A stretch of 34,053 nucleotides of DNA from Gryganskiella cystojenkinii (lineage: Eukaryota; Mortierellomycota; Mortierellomycetes; Mortierellales; Mortierellaceae): positions 39,942 through 73,994 of the forward strand of contig JAAAIG010000081.1 of assembly GCA_015852425.1 (NCBI GenBank), in the 5' to 3' direction. Both the position numbers and the translations under genes were made by a program. The notes below the pieces were generated by a model, which searched no databases, was not told the DNA's origin, and saw only the letters and a program-made list of their open reading frames with translations. The first letter of the stretch is position 1, and each line of letters opens with the position of its first letter. Shown piece after piece: positions 21,833 through 31,310 of this stretch.

Positions 21833-24800
21833 TTACAGGTCGAGTCTGAAGAGTTCGCCATACAGGTGGTGGACAAGAATATCAAGCGGCCCTAAGAAGC
21901 ACGCACAAACAAAACAAGATAAACCAAAACAAATTAGTTTCGACAATCTTTGGGTGAAAGACGATACATGCTTAGGTTTTTGGTGAGCTGCGTCTGTACC
22001 TGGCATCATAAAGTTGCGGCAATAACGCTTGTTTGTTGTAGCATCTTGGAAGAGGCGCAAAAAAGTCGTGTCTAGGAAGGAATACCGAGGATGTTGCATC
22101 CTCGCTACCACCGTCTATAATTGTCACCAAACGTAAAAATAGGTAGACTCGTTAGGTCACGAACACTTTCAGGTATGATCGCTCTACTCTCGCCATTAGA
22201 TGTCATATTTCTCTTACCTTGGTCAGCGCATTTAAAAGGGCCGCTTCTTGATCCTTCAAATCTCGGAGCGTCTTTTCTGCGGCATTAATCGGACCTTGCT
22301 GTCGCGGGTTTTGTTGCTGTAGAAGCTCACAGGGACGACGTTTGACACTTGTCTGGACCATGACCCTGAGTTCTGGATGTGTCGTTTGCAAATAGTCCAT
22401 CATGTTGGTCAGGACCATCGTATACCGTTGTCGCAAGAGTTTCCTTCTCAGTACTTGTCGCTTCCGGATCTGTTCTTGCTCAGTTTTGGAAAACCTTTTA
22501 TGAGCCTGCTCTTGAGCGAGCTCAGACCCTGTCATTGCATCCCTGGGATCGTACTCCCAGAAATGGCCATTGCTGACAAGGACCATAGGAGTCCTTGGGA
22601 TATCTTCTCCGTCGTCTCCAGTAACGAGCTGCCCATGCGCTTCAGAAAGGACCTCACGGAGGAGTTGAGTCCACTCGAGATTGATCATATCATGGTCCAG
22701 ATCCGATCCGAAAGACATTTCGCCTTCAAGGTCACCCTGGTCAACTGAGTCAAGAGGGGCTGCTGAGGCAGGAATATCGGCTCTGACCCACCAATGCCAC
22801 CAAGAAGACAACGCTGGTTTTGACTCTTCCGTTGTGGGCTCTGCTTCCCGACTCTGCAGATTGGCTGGCTCGCACAAGACCACATGGCCAACAAGCTGGC
22901 AATCTGGATGAAGCCCTCCAGCCTCGAGTTTTGACAGTCCTGCGGTCGATTTCAGGGCATGCTTCGAGATTTGACTCTGCAACATATTCGAATCCCATAA
23001 CACATCCGATCGGATAAAGGTTGCCAACGTCATGTTGGAAAGACGGTCGACGAGGCGCATTTGACCGGGCTTGGCCTTTCTGTAGACTCCTGATCCTCGG
23101 TCCTCTCCGCCTTTTCCTCTCCCTCTTGTTGGTGCAACTTGAAGCTCCACGACTTCGGGCATCTCTGACTCAATACGGTAATCCAATGGGTACTCTTTTG
23201 AGTTGATTTCGTAATTCTCAAGCTTGTCATCGGGATGTTCTTTCTTGTAGTCGAATGCGAGTTGGCTCTGCGCACCGAGGATCATGCACTCTAAGGCCAG
23301 GTACTCTTCCTCCAAAAATCGGTCTCCAATCATGATCAATGGAGCTCTCTTCAAAACCTCGATGAAATCGACCACATCCATCACAGGCTGCCGGCACTCT
23401 TGTTGATGTTGCTCCTTGATGACAGCTTTCTGCTTGCTCTGGACGGGTTGATCCAACTGCCAGTGGTAATCCTTTAGCCGAGAAGCGTATTCCCAGTCTT
23501 GTTTGGATTGCCGGTCAGAAATCACGAGGCGTGATGTTGTGGGACCAAGGGTATTGTTGACTGACGAGGGTGTCAAGAGATAACGCTCGTTCCAGATAGT
23601 AGACTGGCATCCTGATTCGCCATATCCTGTCCAAGACATGTCGCGTGAACTTTCCGACTTTGGAGTAAAAAGAGGACGAGGCGTCGCCGTGAAGACCCAC
23701 TGACCGTTTGATAGGTCCTCAGGATCACATATCCTCTTTTCTGGCTCGGTTGAAGTCTCGATTTCTTTGCCAGAATCTTTTGCGCCATTTAATTTTTCTC
23801 CGCCTCCGCGATGGAGATCAAGTAGTGAGCCATGATCACCATCGAGACCGTGATCCGTCTTGCTTTCATCCTCATGAGTGGTATCTTTTGGCTTGCCCTT
23901 TTCACCTTCTGTTCCTCCAGGCACAGGCTGAGTCTTTCCAGGCTTGGCCTTGCCTTTGCCTTTTCCTTTTCCTTTACCCTTGTCCTTGCCTCGAGTTCTT
24001 CTTGGCCCTGCAATAGTTGATCCCTGACCGAACGGGTTCTTGTTCAGAGAGTTAACGTCGTCGGAAGAGAGTCCGTCGAGTGGCAAAGACATGTCTTTTG
24101 AAGAGTGGAGCTGTGAAAACAGATAGCCGCTCGAGAAGAAGGTCAAGACCAGCGAGAAGAAGATGATGGCCAAGAACCAGCCTTTTCTTTTCTTACTTCC
24201 GACCATTGTTGCTGCTGTTAAGAGGAGATGATCCAAACCCCTTCGAATGCCTGTTGTCGAGGTTGGTATTTGACTCAGAATCCGAGGACGCCACCAAGGC
24301 GTTTCGTGAAGGATGTGTCGGTGGTGGTGTTGCGCGAACGAGGGCCTCCGTCTCCAGGGGTTCCAATCGAGCCACCGACGACTTTGTTGCCGTCGCATTG
24401 AAGAAGAAGAAGACGACGAAGAAGAAGGCTGAGCCAATCCCGCCAAGGTAAAAGACCGAGCAGATTCTGCGATGGAATGAATGCTCTCTCGTCCTTCGCT
24501 GGGTCGGCGTTCTCTTGGAAGGGATGATGAAGATGGAAGGTGTTCGACATGGGAACCGACCCGCTGCTCGACCTGACTGCCAAAGATGCCCTCGATGGGT
24601 CCGCCGTCTTGGGGGTCAATCGATATTGACATTGGCTGGTTCTCCTTCCTTGACTTTGACGCTGAGCGGTGGTAATGAACTGTTTTGTAACATTTCGTTT
24701 TCAGACAGAAATAAAGATCCCATGGCAAAAGAATAACTTCTCTCCCCTGGATTTCGCACGTGACCAAGGGCCATTCTTTTACCGTGGCCGTCTCCATGAG

Positions 24801-24944
24801 TTGTACGAGCAGTGGCCTGACTTGGTCGTTTGTGCAAGTTTCATCTATGGTTACTCCTCGAACAAAGATGCAGGAACTGGCTCGATCTCCGGCCATGCAT
24901 AGATCAGATAGTTTACCGGTTCTTATCAAGGCATAGGCCATCAT
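21833..24944 (-). CDS. PC-esterase-like (Pmr5/TBL/Cas1 type) type II membrane protein
   Basis: Exons 24944-22218, 22114-22000 and 21891-21833 join in frame for 966 residues. One TM helix (about 256-278) follows a 250-residue N-terminal region. Then come a Lys-Gly repeat stem (321-337) and a lumenal domain. That domain has a CDPEDLSNGQWV start, paired Cys and Trp residues, the block LIMIGDRFLEEEYLALECMI, MVLVSNGHFWEYDP at about 787-800, and a C-terminal GPLDILVHHLYGEL. This order matches PC-esterases, which move acyl groups on cell-wall or surface polysaccharides in the Golgi. The family GDS motif reads Gly-Asp-Arg (540-542), so the usual Ser nucleophile seems absent; Asp and His candidates remain at the C-terminus. 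The true start may be the ATG at residue 247 (24206), just before the TM helix, which would make a classic type II protein. The N-terminal region is nevertheless open and coding-like. Confidence 0.65.
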
Positions 24945-25160
24945 TCACCTCGACTGGAAAAGAGTGACGACTGGCCAGGACTCAAATTATGCGCCACCAA
25001 TTCGATAGAGCCAGCAAACAAGTTTTTTTTTTTTCCCGCTCGATCTCTTCACATCGAACAGCAGCGACTAAAAATTGGTGACTCACCGCAGCGCACTCTT
25101 CTCCTTCCTTGTCTCATTCATTACATTCTCTCCTCCATTTCCATCCGTCGTTCTCATCTC
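24945..25160. promoter_or_regulatory. Short divergent (bidirectional) promoter
   Basis: Only 216 bp separate the start codon of the PC-esterase-like gene (minus) from that of the GNAT gene (plus), so both promoters must lie here unless the PC-esterase starts internally. An 11-12 base T-run sits near 25023-25034. No clear TATA element was seen. Confidence 0.55.
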
Positions 25161-25679
25161 ATGTCTTCAGTGATCCTTCGCCAGGCCGGTCCTGCCGATG
25201 CAGCCTTGTTATCAAAAATCGGTGCTTCGACCTTTACAAGCACTTTTGGGCACATGTACTCGGAAAAGAACCTGAAAGACTACCTCACTGCGACCTACAC
25301 CATCGAGCGGCACCTTGCCTCTATCAGCGACCCCAGGGAGTCTTTTTGGCTAATGGAGGACGAGAACGGTCAAGCACTCGGTTTCGGTTATGCTGGAGCC
25401 TGCAAGTTACCCGTAAAGGATCTTGAACCAAACGCAGGCGAGATCAAGCGGTTTTATATTCTCCCAGAACATCAGGGCAAGAGACTTGGTAGTCAACTAT
25501 TGGAGAGAATGATCCATTGGCTTGAGGACAACAAGTTTGGACCTCTGTACATCGGCGTTTGGTCTGAAAACTTTGGTGCCCATCGTCTCTATGGCCGCTA
25601 CGGGTTTGAGAAATTCAGTGAGTACGAGTTTGAGGTAGGCGGACATCGGGATCACGAGTTCATTTTCAAGCGTGCTTGA
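25161..25679 (+). CDS. GNAT-family N-acetyltransferase, bacterial PaiA-like
   Basis: This is a single uninterrupted exon for 172 residues. The protein shows the GNAT fold in order: an N-terminal ILRQAGPADAALLSKIGASTF, beta-strand FWLMEDENGQALGFGYAG, the acetyl-CoA loop FYILPEHQGKRLGSQLL (about 98-114, with Q-x-x-x-x-G), and motif B GVWSENFGAHRLYGRYGFE (132-150). The N-terminal half, with TFTSTFGHMYSEKNL, recalls bacterial PaiA-type spermidine or small-amine acetyltransferases, but the substrate cannot be fixed from sequence. The acetyl-CoA would be cytosolic, as no targeting signal is visible. It lacks introns, while most intact genes here are split, and its best resemblance is bacterial, so horizontal transfer is possible. 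An AATAAA lies about 100 bp past the stop. Confidence 0.85.
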   Translation: MSSVILRQAGPADAALLSKIGASTFTSTFGHMYSEKNLKDYLTATYTIERHLASISDPRESFWLMEDENGQALGFGYAGACKLPVKDLEPNAGEIKRFYILPEHQGKRLGSQLLERMIHWLEDNKFGPLYIGVWSENFGAHRLYGRYGFEKFSEYEFEVGGHRDHEFIFKRA

Positions 25680-26070
25680 TCCCCTCGACTTTTCCCCTCA
25701 GTAACATAGAATAAGCCCTACCCACGTACATAATTCGGTTAGCGCACAAAATAATACTTCCTACCCTGTGCTACTGCACGAGAATAAAAAGACAACTGTT
25801 AATTTCTTCTCAACTTCTCACTGACCACACGCAACACCTGAAGATGATGACCACCTATGATCAAAACGCAATCACAACGATCTGCGCCAACACCAGAAAG
25901 GCGACATCGAACCAGCAGAAAAAACGATTCCTTGTTAACACCCTGACTGCAAAGGTCGTTTTGACAGCCTGCATAGTCTTTTCCAACCACGACAGGGAAT
26001 TTCACAAGGACACCTGCATCGAATTTAACGGCTGACAGGAGCTCCCCAAAGAGCGACAGCTCACGCGGTG
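25680..26070. other. Intergenic region
   Basis: This holds the 3' end of the GNAT gene (AATAAA near 25782) and about 270 bp with no supported gene. A 97-codon minus-strand frame (25799-26092) has no recognisable domain and overlaps the start of the next ORF, so I leave it out. Confidence 0.45.
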
Positions 26071-26520
26071 ATGTTGAGATTTGGCGAAACAAAGGAATAC
26101 AGATTGCAATGCTTCCACTGTAAACAGACGGTCAACAGCCGAAAAGACTTCGTTCACAATCACTTTAGTAAAGACGAACAAGGTACGTTGACAAAAGACT
26201 AAGTGGAAGTTTGTTGCTTAGTTGAAGAGTGCTTGTCACGCATTCTCTTCTCCAGGGTCCAAGGTTTTCCTGCCCTTCTCTTTTTCCGATAAAAAAGTGA
26301 CAGACGTCCCACTTGTGTCCGAGTTGATTCCCCAGTGTGACATCCTGAGTTTTAGCTCTAGCGACGAAAACTACGACGCTGAAGAAAACTCTGACACCGC
26401 TGAAGAAGCAAAAAGTAAGTGAACAATATGTAGAGAGATAGGCGATAAAAAAGAATGTTCGACTACGTCGTTATCTGACATCACAGCTGTTCTTCTGTAG
26501 GCCCAGCTCCCTTGCTTTAA
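26071..26520 (+). CDS. Small hypothetical protein with zinc-knuckle-like N-terminus
   Basis: Three exons can be spliced in frame: 26071-26182 (donor GTACGT), 26256-26414 (acceptor CCAG, donor GTAAGT) and 26501-26520 (acceptor GTAG), for 96 residues. Exon 1 encodes C-x2-C-x11-H-x-H within LQCFHCKQTVNSRKDFVHNH, a possible C2H2 or BED-like zinc site. Exon 2 ends in an acidic Ser/Asp/Glu stretch. Three splice junctions that keep the frame argue against chance, but the tiny last exon is weak. The surroundings are decayed mobile or multigene-family sequence, so this may be a fragment of a larger, broken gene. The function is unknown. Confidence 0.4.
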
Positions 26521-26580
26521 CTTGCCTTCTAATCTTTTTGTTTGCTCTCACTTTGCTCTCTACTCCATACTTTCTTGCCA

Positions 26581-26600
26581 TGGACAACGATGGACAACGA
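26581..26600. repeat. 10-bp tandem duplication over a start codon
   Basis: The sequence TGGACAACGA occurs twice in direct succession and duplicates an ATG-GAC-AAC-GA start. Only the second copy continues as a long frame (from 26590). The first runs into TGA after 13 codons. Confidence 0.7.
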
Positions 26601-27250
26601 TTTGTTGGCGGTCAACACTGAAAAACATTTCCAAGAGGAGAAAAAGATGTGTACACCTGCTGCCATCAACGACAACTTTAATGTTGGTCCTCTCATGTTC
26701 TAACTGAGTTTGTTGCAACCCTCCTTTTTATTGAAAGACTCCGGTTCTTTTGCATCCTCCAAGTCTTGCATCAGTCTCAAACGAGTGCTTTTTGACATGA
26801 CTCGTGCTACTCCAGACTTCTATAACTTCTATACTGATGGCCAGACCGACATGGTTCTCGCTAACAAGTTTGGTCTCAAGCCCCTGTTATGTTCCAACTG
26901 CCAAAGGGTCCGATTTCGTGTTTTATTCACCACCAAAAAAATACTAAGGGTGTGAAGTGCCTGGGAGTTCGGTTGAGGGCTGGAGAGGTAGCCGCCGTGT
27001 CCCAACCTTCTTGTAGCCAGGCACCAAGATCAAACTCGAGAGCTTTCCACTGCAGGTCACTGGCGACTTAATAGGGTGTCTGAAAGATTAGATCTCTTGG
27101 ATTGGCGGCCTTGCTACAACATCAAGCCTCTGAAATGGGGCGCAACAATCGAGGGATTGCCAGTTGGAGGCATCATCTGGATGTTGTGAGGCTCTTTTAC
27201 GACGCTGGAATATGACTTTGGATCAGTCACGCTCCATCATCATCAGATGA
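26590..27250 (+). pseudogene. Decayed ORF of unknown family
   Basis: From ATG 26590 the frame encodes about 37 residues, meets TAA at 26701, and stays open in the same frame to 26955 with protein-like composition (LKRVLFDMTRATPDFYNFY, then MVLANKFGLKP). Around 26885 the plausible protein moves to the next frame, beginning VPTAKGSDFVFYSPPKK. It then continues past several stops with patches such as GTKIKLESFPLQVTGDL near 27020-27070. In-frame stops plus a frame change indicate a dead gene. I do not recognise the family; the location beside other broken sequences suggests a multigene or mobile-element relative. Confidence 0.4.
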
Positions 27251-27587
27251 CTATCATGCGCGGATCGATTACTCCAAGAACTCGAGGACAAAGAGGATGA
27301 AGGCTAAGAAGACTAGGAAGACGAGGACAGGGGGTTCGGAGTTCGCGTCTAAAGTTATATCGAAAAGGATAACAAGTAACATATAGGACTTGGCAGTTCC
27401 GAGATTGATGCGAGGAGAAAGGACAGCTGACTTTGGAAAAGAGAGATGACGAGAGTGGTGTTGGCTCTGAACGAGGTGTCTCTTCATGTGAATACGGCCA
27501 GGGGAAAGAACACGACATGGAATGGGATGGCAAATGGTGGAGTGGTTGAAGGTGAAAACGCCAATGGTTAGTGATTGAGGAGGAAGA

Positions 27588-28010
27588 GTGGAGGGAGGGA
27601 GAAGAGGGACATGTCTAAAGCAAAAGGGACGCAACAAAAGAGGACATGCACGCGTTTATCTCTCAAAGCATAAATTTTGGTGGCGCGTTTTTGCTTTGTT
27701 GTCTGCACGACATGGCAGGGACGTTGTCCCTTGTAACACAAAAAAAATCGGCAACACAGCTGGTATAGGCAAATCATTGTTTCTGATACCTTTGTGGTAC
27801 TTATTATTCCGGAACTTATTCTGGAACTTCTCTGGTCTGTGTGGTATACGCCGCCACGTTATTTTGTTTTGTGCATCAGAGACCATTCTTTATCAGGGTC
27901 CTGCAAATTCACTGCTGCCAAGACGACAGGTCAGGGTATGTAAAGATTCCACTAAGAGCACTAGTGGAAAGGAAACGCAAGCAGATGTATTAAGGTGGTA
28001 TAAACTATGA
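27588..28010 (+). pseudogene. P-loop NTPase fragment, Crinkler-like
   Basis: The open frame contains a Walker A motif, GNTAGIGKS (27750-27776), followed by a hydrophobic LFLIPLWYLLF stretch. The GxxGIGKS plus aromatic/hydrophobic helix pattern is typical of the P-loop module in fungal and oomycete Crinkler (CRN) proteins, which are abundant in Mortierella-type genomes. No Walker B, CRN N-terminal header or C-terminal effector domain is visible. The frame stops at 28010 and the upstream part is basic low-complexity sequence. I therefore call a truncated remnant. A chance P-loop cannot be excluded. Confidence 0.35.
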
Positions 28011-28134
28011 GTGCACGGCTAATGCTGTATAAAAATGCCTTGAAGACTCTGGTAGTTGGCATGGTGGTGCGGTATGAACAAAATGATATCCAAGACTTAG
28101 TTAAAAGGGATGAAAGAGGGGTTCTCCTTATCAG

Positions 28135-29533
28135 TTAGACCATCTCCAGGGCCGAATCTCGATGCTGTTGTTGAGGTTCATTGGTGCCATCAAAGGGTCT
28201 GAACCATGTCCTCGAATGCTGTGACCGTGAAGTCGAAGTCGAAGTCAAGTCATCATCCGAATGAGAACTGTCGTAATCTTCGTTTTTATCCTTCTTGACC
28301 TTGAAGACCAATCCGTCGCCGATCATCGGTTGAGGCCAGAGCCAGAGTAACGGGTTTTGACCTAGGACGTCCTGAAAGTTGGCAAGAAATCCTTGATGGT
28401 ATGGACATTTTACCTATGACAACGCGGTTCAAGGTTATTTGGTTAATTATGTCAAGAGGTGAGCAAAATTATCCGCATCAAAGCCCGAGATAAAACAAGA
28501 GGGGAGACTTACATCACGGATCTTTCCTCGCCGGATCATAGTAAGAACACGATCCTTTTCCCAGCTCTCAATGGTCGTCGTGTTGCTGGAGATGCACCAA
28601 TAATGATAGGTCGTCAAGATGCTAATCCCAATAAAGACTGATCCATCCAGAACCATGTTCACGACAATGAGCAGAATCTGCTGCTGTGACGGCGCATTAT
28701 GCCGGTTCTGTAATAGCAACGAGAATGTGAGTTTTCAAGTGGTAGCCTAACGCTCCTAGAATAACAAAAGAGCGCACAATAAATATGAAACAAGACTTAC
28801 AATTCCAAGCTGTTCATTGTCGTAGGCTTCCATAATCCGGAGGATCAAGAGACTGGCGCAAATAAAGGTTGCAATCGTGGTCCAGGTAATGAAACGAACA
28901 AAATGCCCATAGTTCTTGAATCCGACACAGTTCTGAACCCAGGGACAATGATGGTCCATCTTGAGAACACATTTCTTACAAGTCCTGCAATGGTGCGTCC
29001 GTGGGGGCTTATAGGTATCGCAGGAACGACAATAACGAGGAGTATGGGTTGTTTTTTTGTATTCGATACTGGAGCCGTCGATCGGTGGGGTCTGGAAAAC
29101 AGAATAATATTTAATAAAAGCTTATTGTTAGCAGGCTGACCATAGAGGAAAGGTATAAAATCAACGAGCGATATTGATGATTATAAGAACGTACCCAGTC
29201 CACTGGGGGTGATCCAGGGTCGGTTATCATGGTGAGATAATAGTTCCAACAAAGCATTCCGAGCGAGATGTTGAATGGGACCAAATAAAGGATCGCCCGG
29301 ACGTTCAGGTTCGACCACATCAAGCTCAGATAACCTTCCTCGACTCCTGTTGCTAACCCTCCGTCGTCTTGCCGTAGTGGATCTTCTACGCTGGGTTCAG
29401 AATGATACCCTGTTGAAGAGGAATAATCGACGGTACCAAAGAGCCATGGCCAAAATATAAAAACTTGAGATGTGAAAGCGATGAACGTGAAGAGGATACA
29501 TGCAAAGCATGCAATCCATCGGTCGTTGCTCAT
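28135..29533 (-). CDS. PFA4: Palmitoyltransferase PFA4 (DHHC type)
   Basis: Four exons, 29533-29195, 29091-28801, 28707-28513 and 28413-28135, join in phase 0 for 367 residues. TM helices lie at about 7-32, 78-101, 178-200 and 222-247. Between the second and third is the cytosolic Cys-rich domain: [18 protein letters not shown] and then the catalytic DHHC at 159-162 followed by PWVQNCVG. The DPG motif is at 105-107. After the fourth helix comes [17 protein letters not shown] then [10 protein letters not shown], the signature tail of Pfa4-type enzymes. Pfa4 is an ER S-acyltransferase; in yeast it palmitoylates chitin synthase Chs3 so that it can leave the ER. The C-terminal 60 residues are Ser/Asp/Gln-rich. 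All key residues are present and it should be active. Confidence 0.92.
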
Positions 29534-30189
29534 TCTTTTCCAGGGGAGCAGGTATGACTTCCTTTTTTCCCTCTCTTGTTATTTCCTGCCTCTGCTGAAT
29601 GTTCGGCTTGTCGTGGTGTGTTGGGGATGAGAGATGCCGGAATAGGTCACACGCGCCTCAAAGTCGGAGATGGCCCTTGGTTGTGATGAAGCAAAAAAAG
29701 AAATGGGCTGAAGAAAAAGGTGCTGCAGTTCAGTTGCACAAGATCCTTTTTTCGTACGTAAAATTGGAAAGAGAATCGCACGACGCACGAGGGGAGAATT
29801 TTTCAGGAATAAGTTATCCCTGAACGAGCGTCAGGTACACGCAAGAGAACACTTCCGAGCATCCATATCCTTAGAAAGGATTCAACAGCGAGCCGATCGG
29901 TGCTACCCTACATGACAACTCAGACATACCCAAACCCTCGCAACTACCTTGCTGTTGTACTGAACGTCTGCCGGAAACTTCTCGCCCGCATCGTGAAAGC
30001 GATGGATACTGGCGGCATCGATTTGGTCCAAGGAGGCACCTCGGCTTAACTTTGTCAGCTCGTATGAGCAGCATGGGTCCGGAACTTTGAGAGTGGAAGA
30101 AAGGGCTTGCGTAAACGAATATCTCTCCGCGAGCGACTTGATATTTCCTGGCTTCACTTCATGATGTGTCGACGGCCAAAACACCCGAC
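29534..30189. other. Promoter of PFA4 and unassigned sequence
   Basis: The first 300 bases should carry the PFA4 promoter and leader. A 93-codon minus-strand frame (29903-30184) has mixed, protein-like composition, but no domain I know, no obvious splice sites and no signal peptide. It may be a piece of another broken gene. Confidence 0.35.
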
Positions 30190-31310
30190 TAACAAAAGTT
30201 CCTGACCTGTTCTCTCGTGAGATTACAGATCCCTGTGGCGGTGGTCAATTCACACTCGTTTAATCCTATTGATGCTACAAGGCAAATTGAGCAAGGATGG
30301 TCGACCGAACTTTGGAGTGATTGTCAGAAACAAGGACATACAGAATTGTCCTGTTGGAGCTTTGGCGTTTTACTTGCTCGAGTATTGGGAGGTAAGTTCA
30401 ACTTCTATTTTTTTATTGTTTTTGTGACATTCGACTATAGATTCAAACCCTGGGGACCAATAGTGCCATCAACAACGACGCCATTAAGCGAGTGATGGGC
30501 AGGGTAGCATCGCAACTTCATACCAATGTGACAGAAGAGTTCTCAGATCTGCAACACTCGACTCTTGAACTGCCAAGAGTCCATGAGCCAGGTATGAACA
30601 CCGATGTGGTCTCACACGATGTACCTCGATCTGACTGAAAATGGCTCGACGTCTTCCCAACATGAGGCTCTACAAGAATCAGTATCTTATTACCAAATTC
30701 AGTCAGCAAGCAATGAGTCCACATCGATGGAGGGTACCAAAAGAGGATCTGGCATTGTGATCACCTGGTTCCACTCTGCCAAGCCTTGAGAGCATGGAGT
30801 CGCTTATTTCTATGATCTCAGCAACAAGTACAGACGTGGTCAAGCCTTTGGAACTGCCGTCGTATATTATGCTGACTCGTGACTCGCCAGTTGAAGACAT
30901 CTGGAAAGAATGGTTCTATGGGATTGATGGCAATCCAACAACAGCTCAACCAGTGGTATGGCACATCCTGGCGCCAAGGAGCAGTCAGGCACCTTAGCAG
31001 TGGAAACACTGTGCTGTACCTGTTCAAGATAAAAGTTGTCGAGGCCGTTTTGACGTCCTTCTCACCAAATCGCGATACACCATTGGGGGAGAGAGGAGCT
31101 GAGGCTCTTTTGTCAGCAGGAAGCATCTTGAAGCCACTGGATCTATCAACATGTACGCAATGTCGCTTCCTAAAAAACCCCAAGAAAGAGCAAAAGGCCC
31201 TGGCATTCTTGTCATCTGCACCTCAATGGTTGGCCCCACAAACAGAAAATAGTGAGCAGCTGTGGTGTCATGTCACTCGATACTCATACTGGTATTGTTG
31301 GCGGTGAGGA
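30190..31310 (+). mobile_element. Degraded Crypton/Ndc10-type recombinase remnant with GCR1_C-like end
   Basis: The frame at 30275-30390 encodes LQGKLSKDGRPNFGVIVRNK followed by NCPVGALAFYLLEYWE. This resembles the conserved block (GK-x-n-G ... R-x-kD ... C-x-GALAxYL) of Crypton tyrosine recombinases and Ndc10-like centromere proteins. A canonical intron (GTAAGT to CTATAG, 30391-30439) follows. Further down, at about 30794-30930, comes DSPVEDIWKEWFYGIDGN. In the neighbouring frame AIQQQLNQWYGTSWRQGA runs on: the W-x-EW-x-G ... W/Y-x-x-xWR pattern of the GCR1_C DNA-binding domain, split by a frameshift near 30930. In-frame stops lie between the two conserved blocks. I saw no terminal repeats, as expected for Cryptons. 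The family call is from motif memory; the decay is directly visible. Confidence 0.5.
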
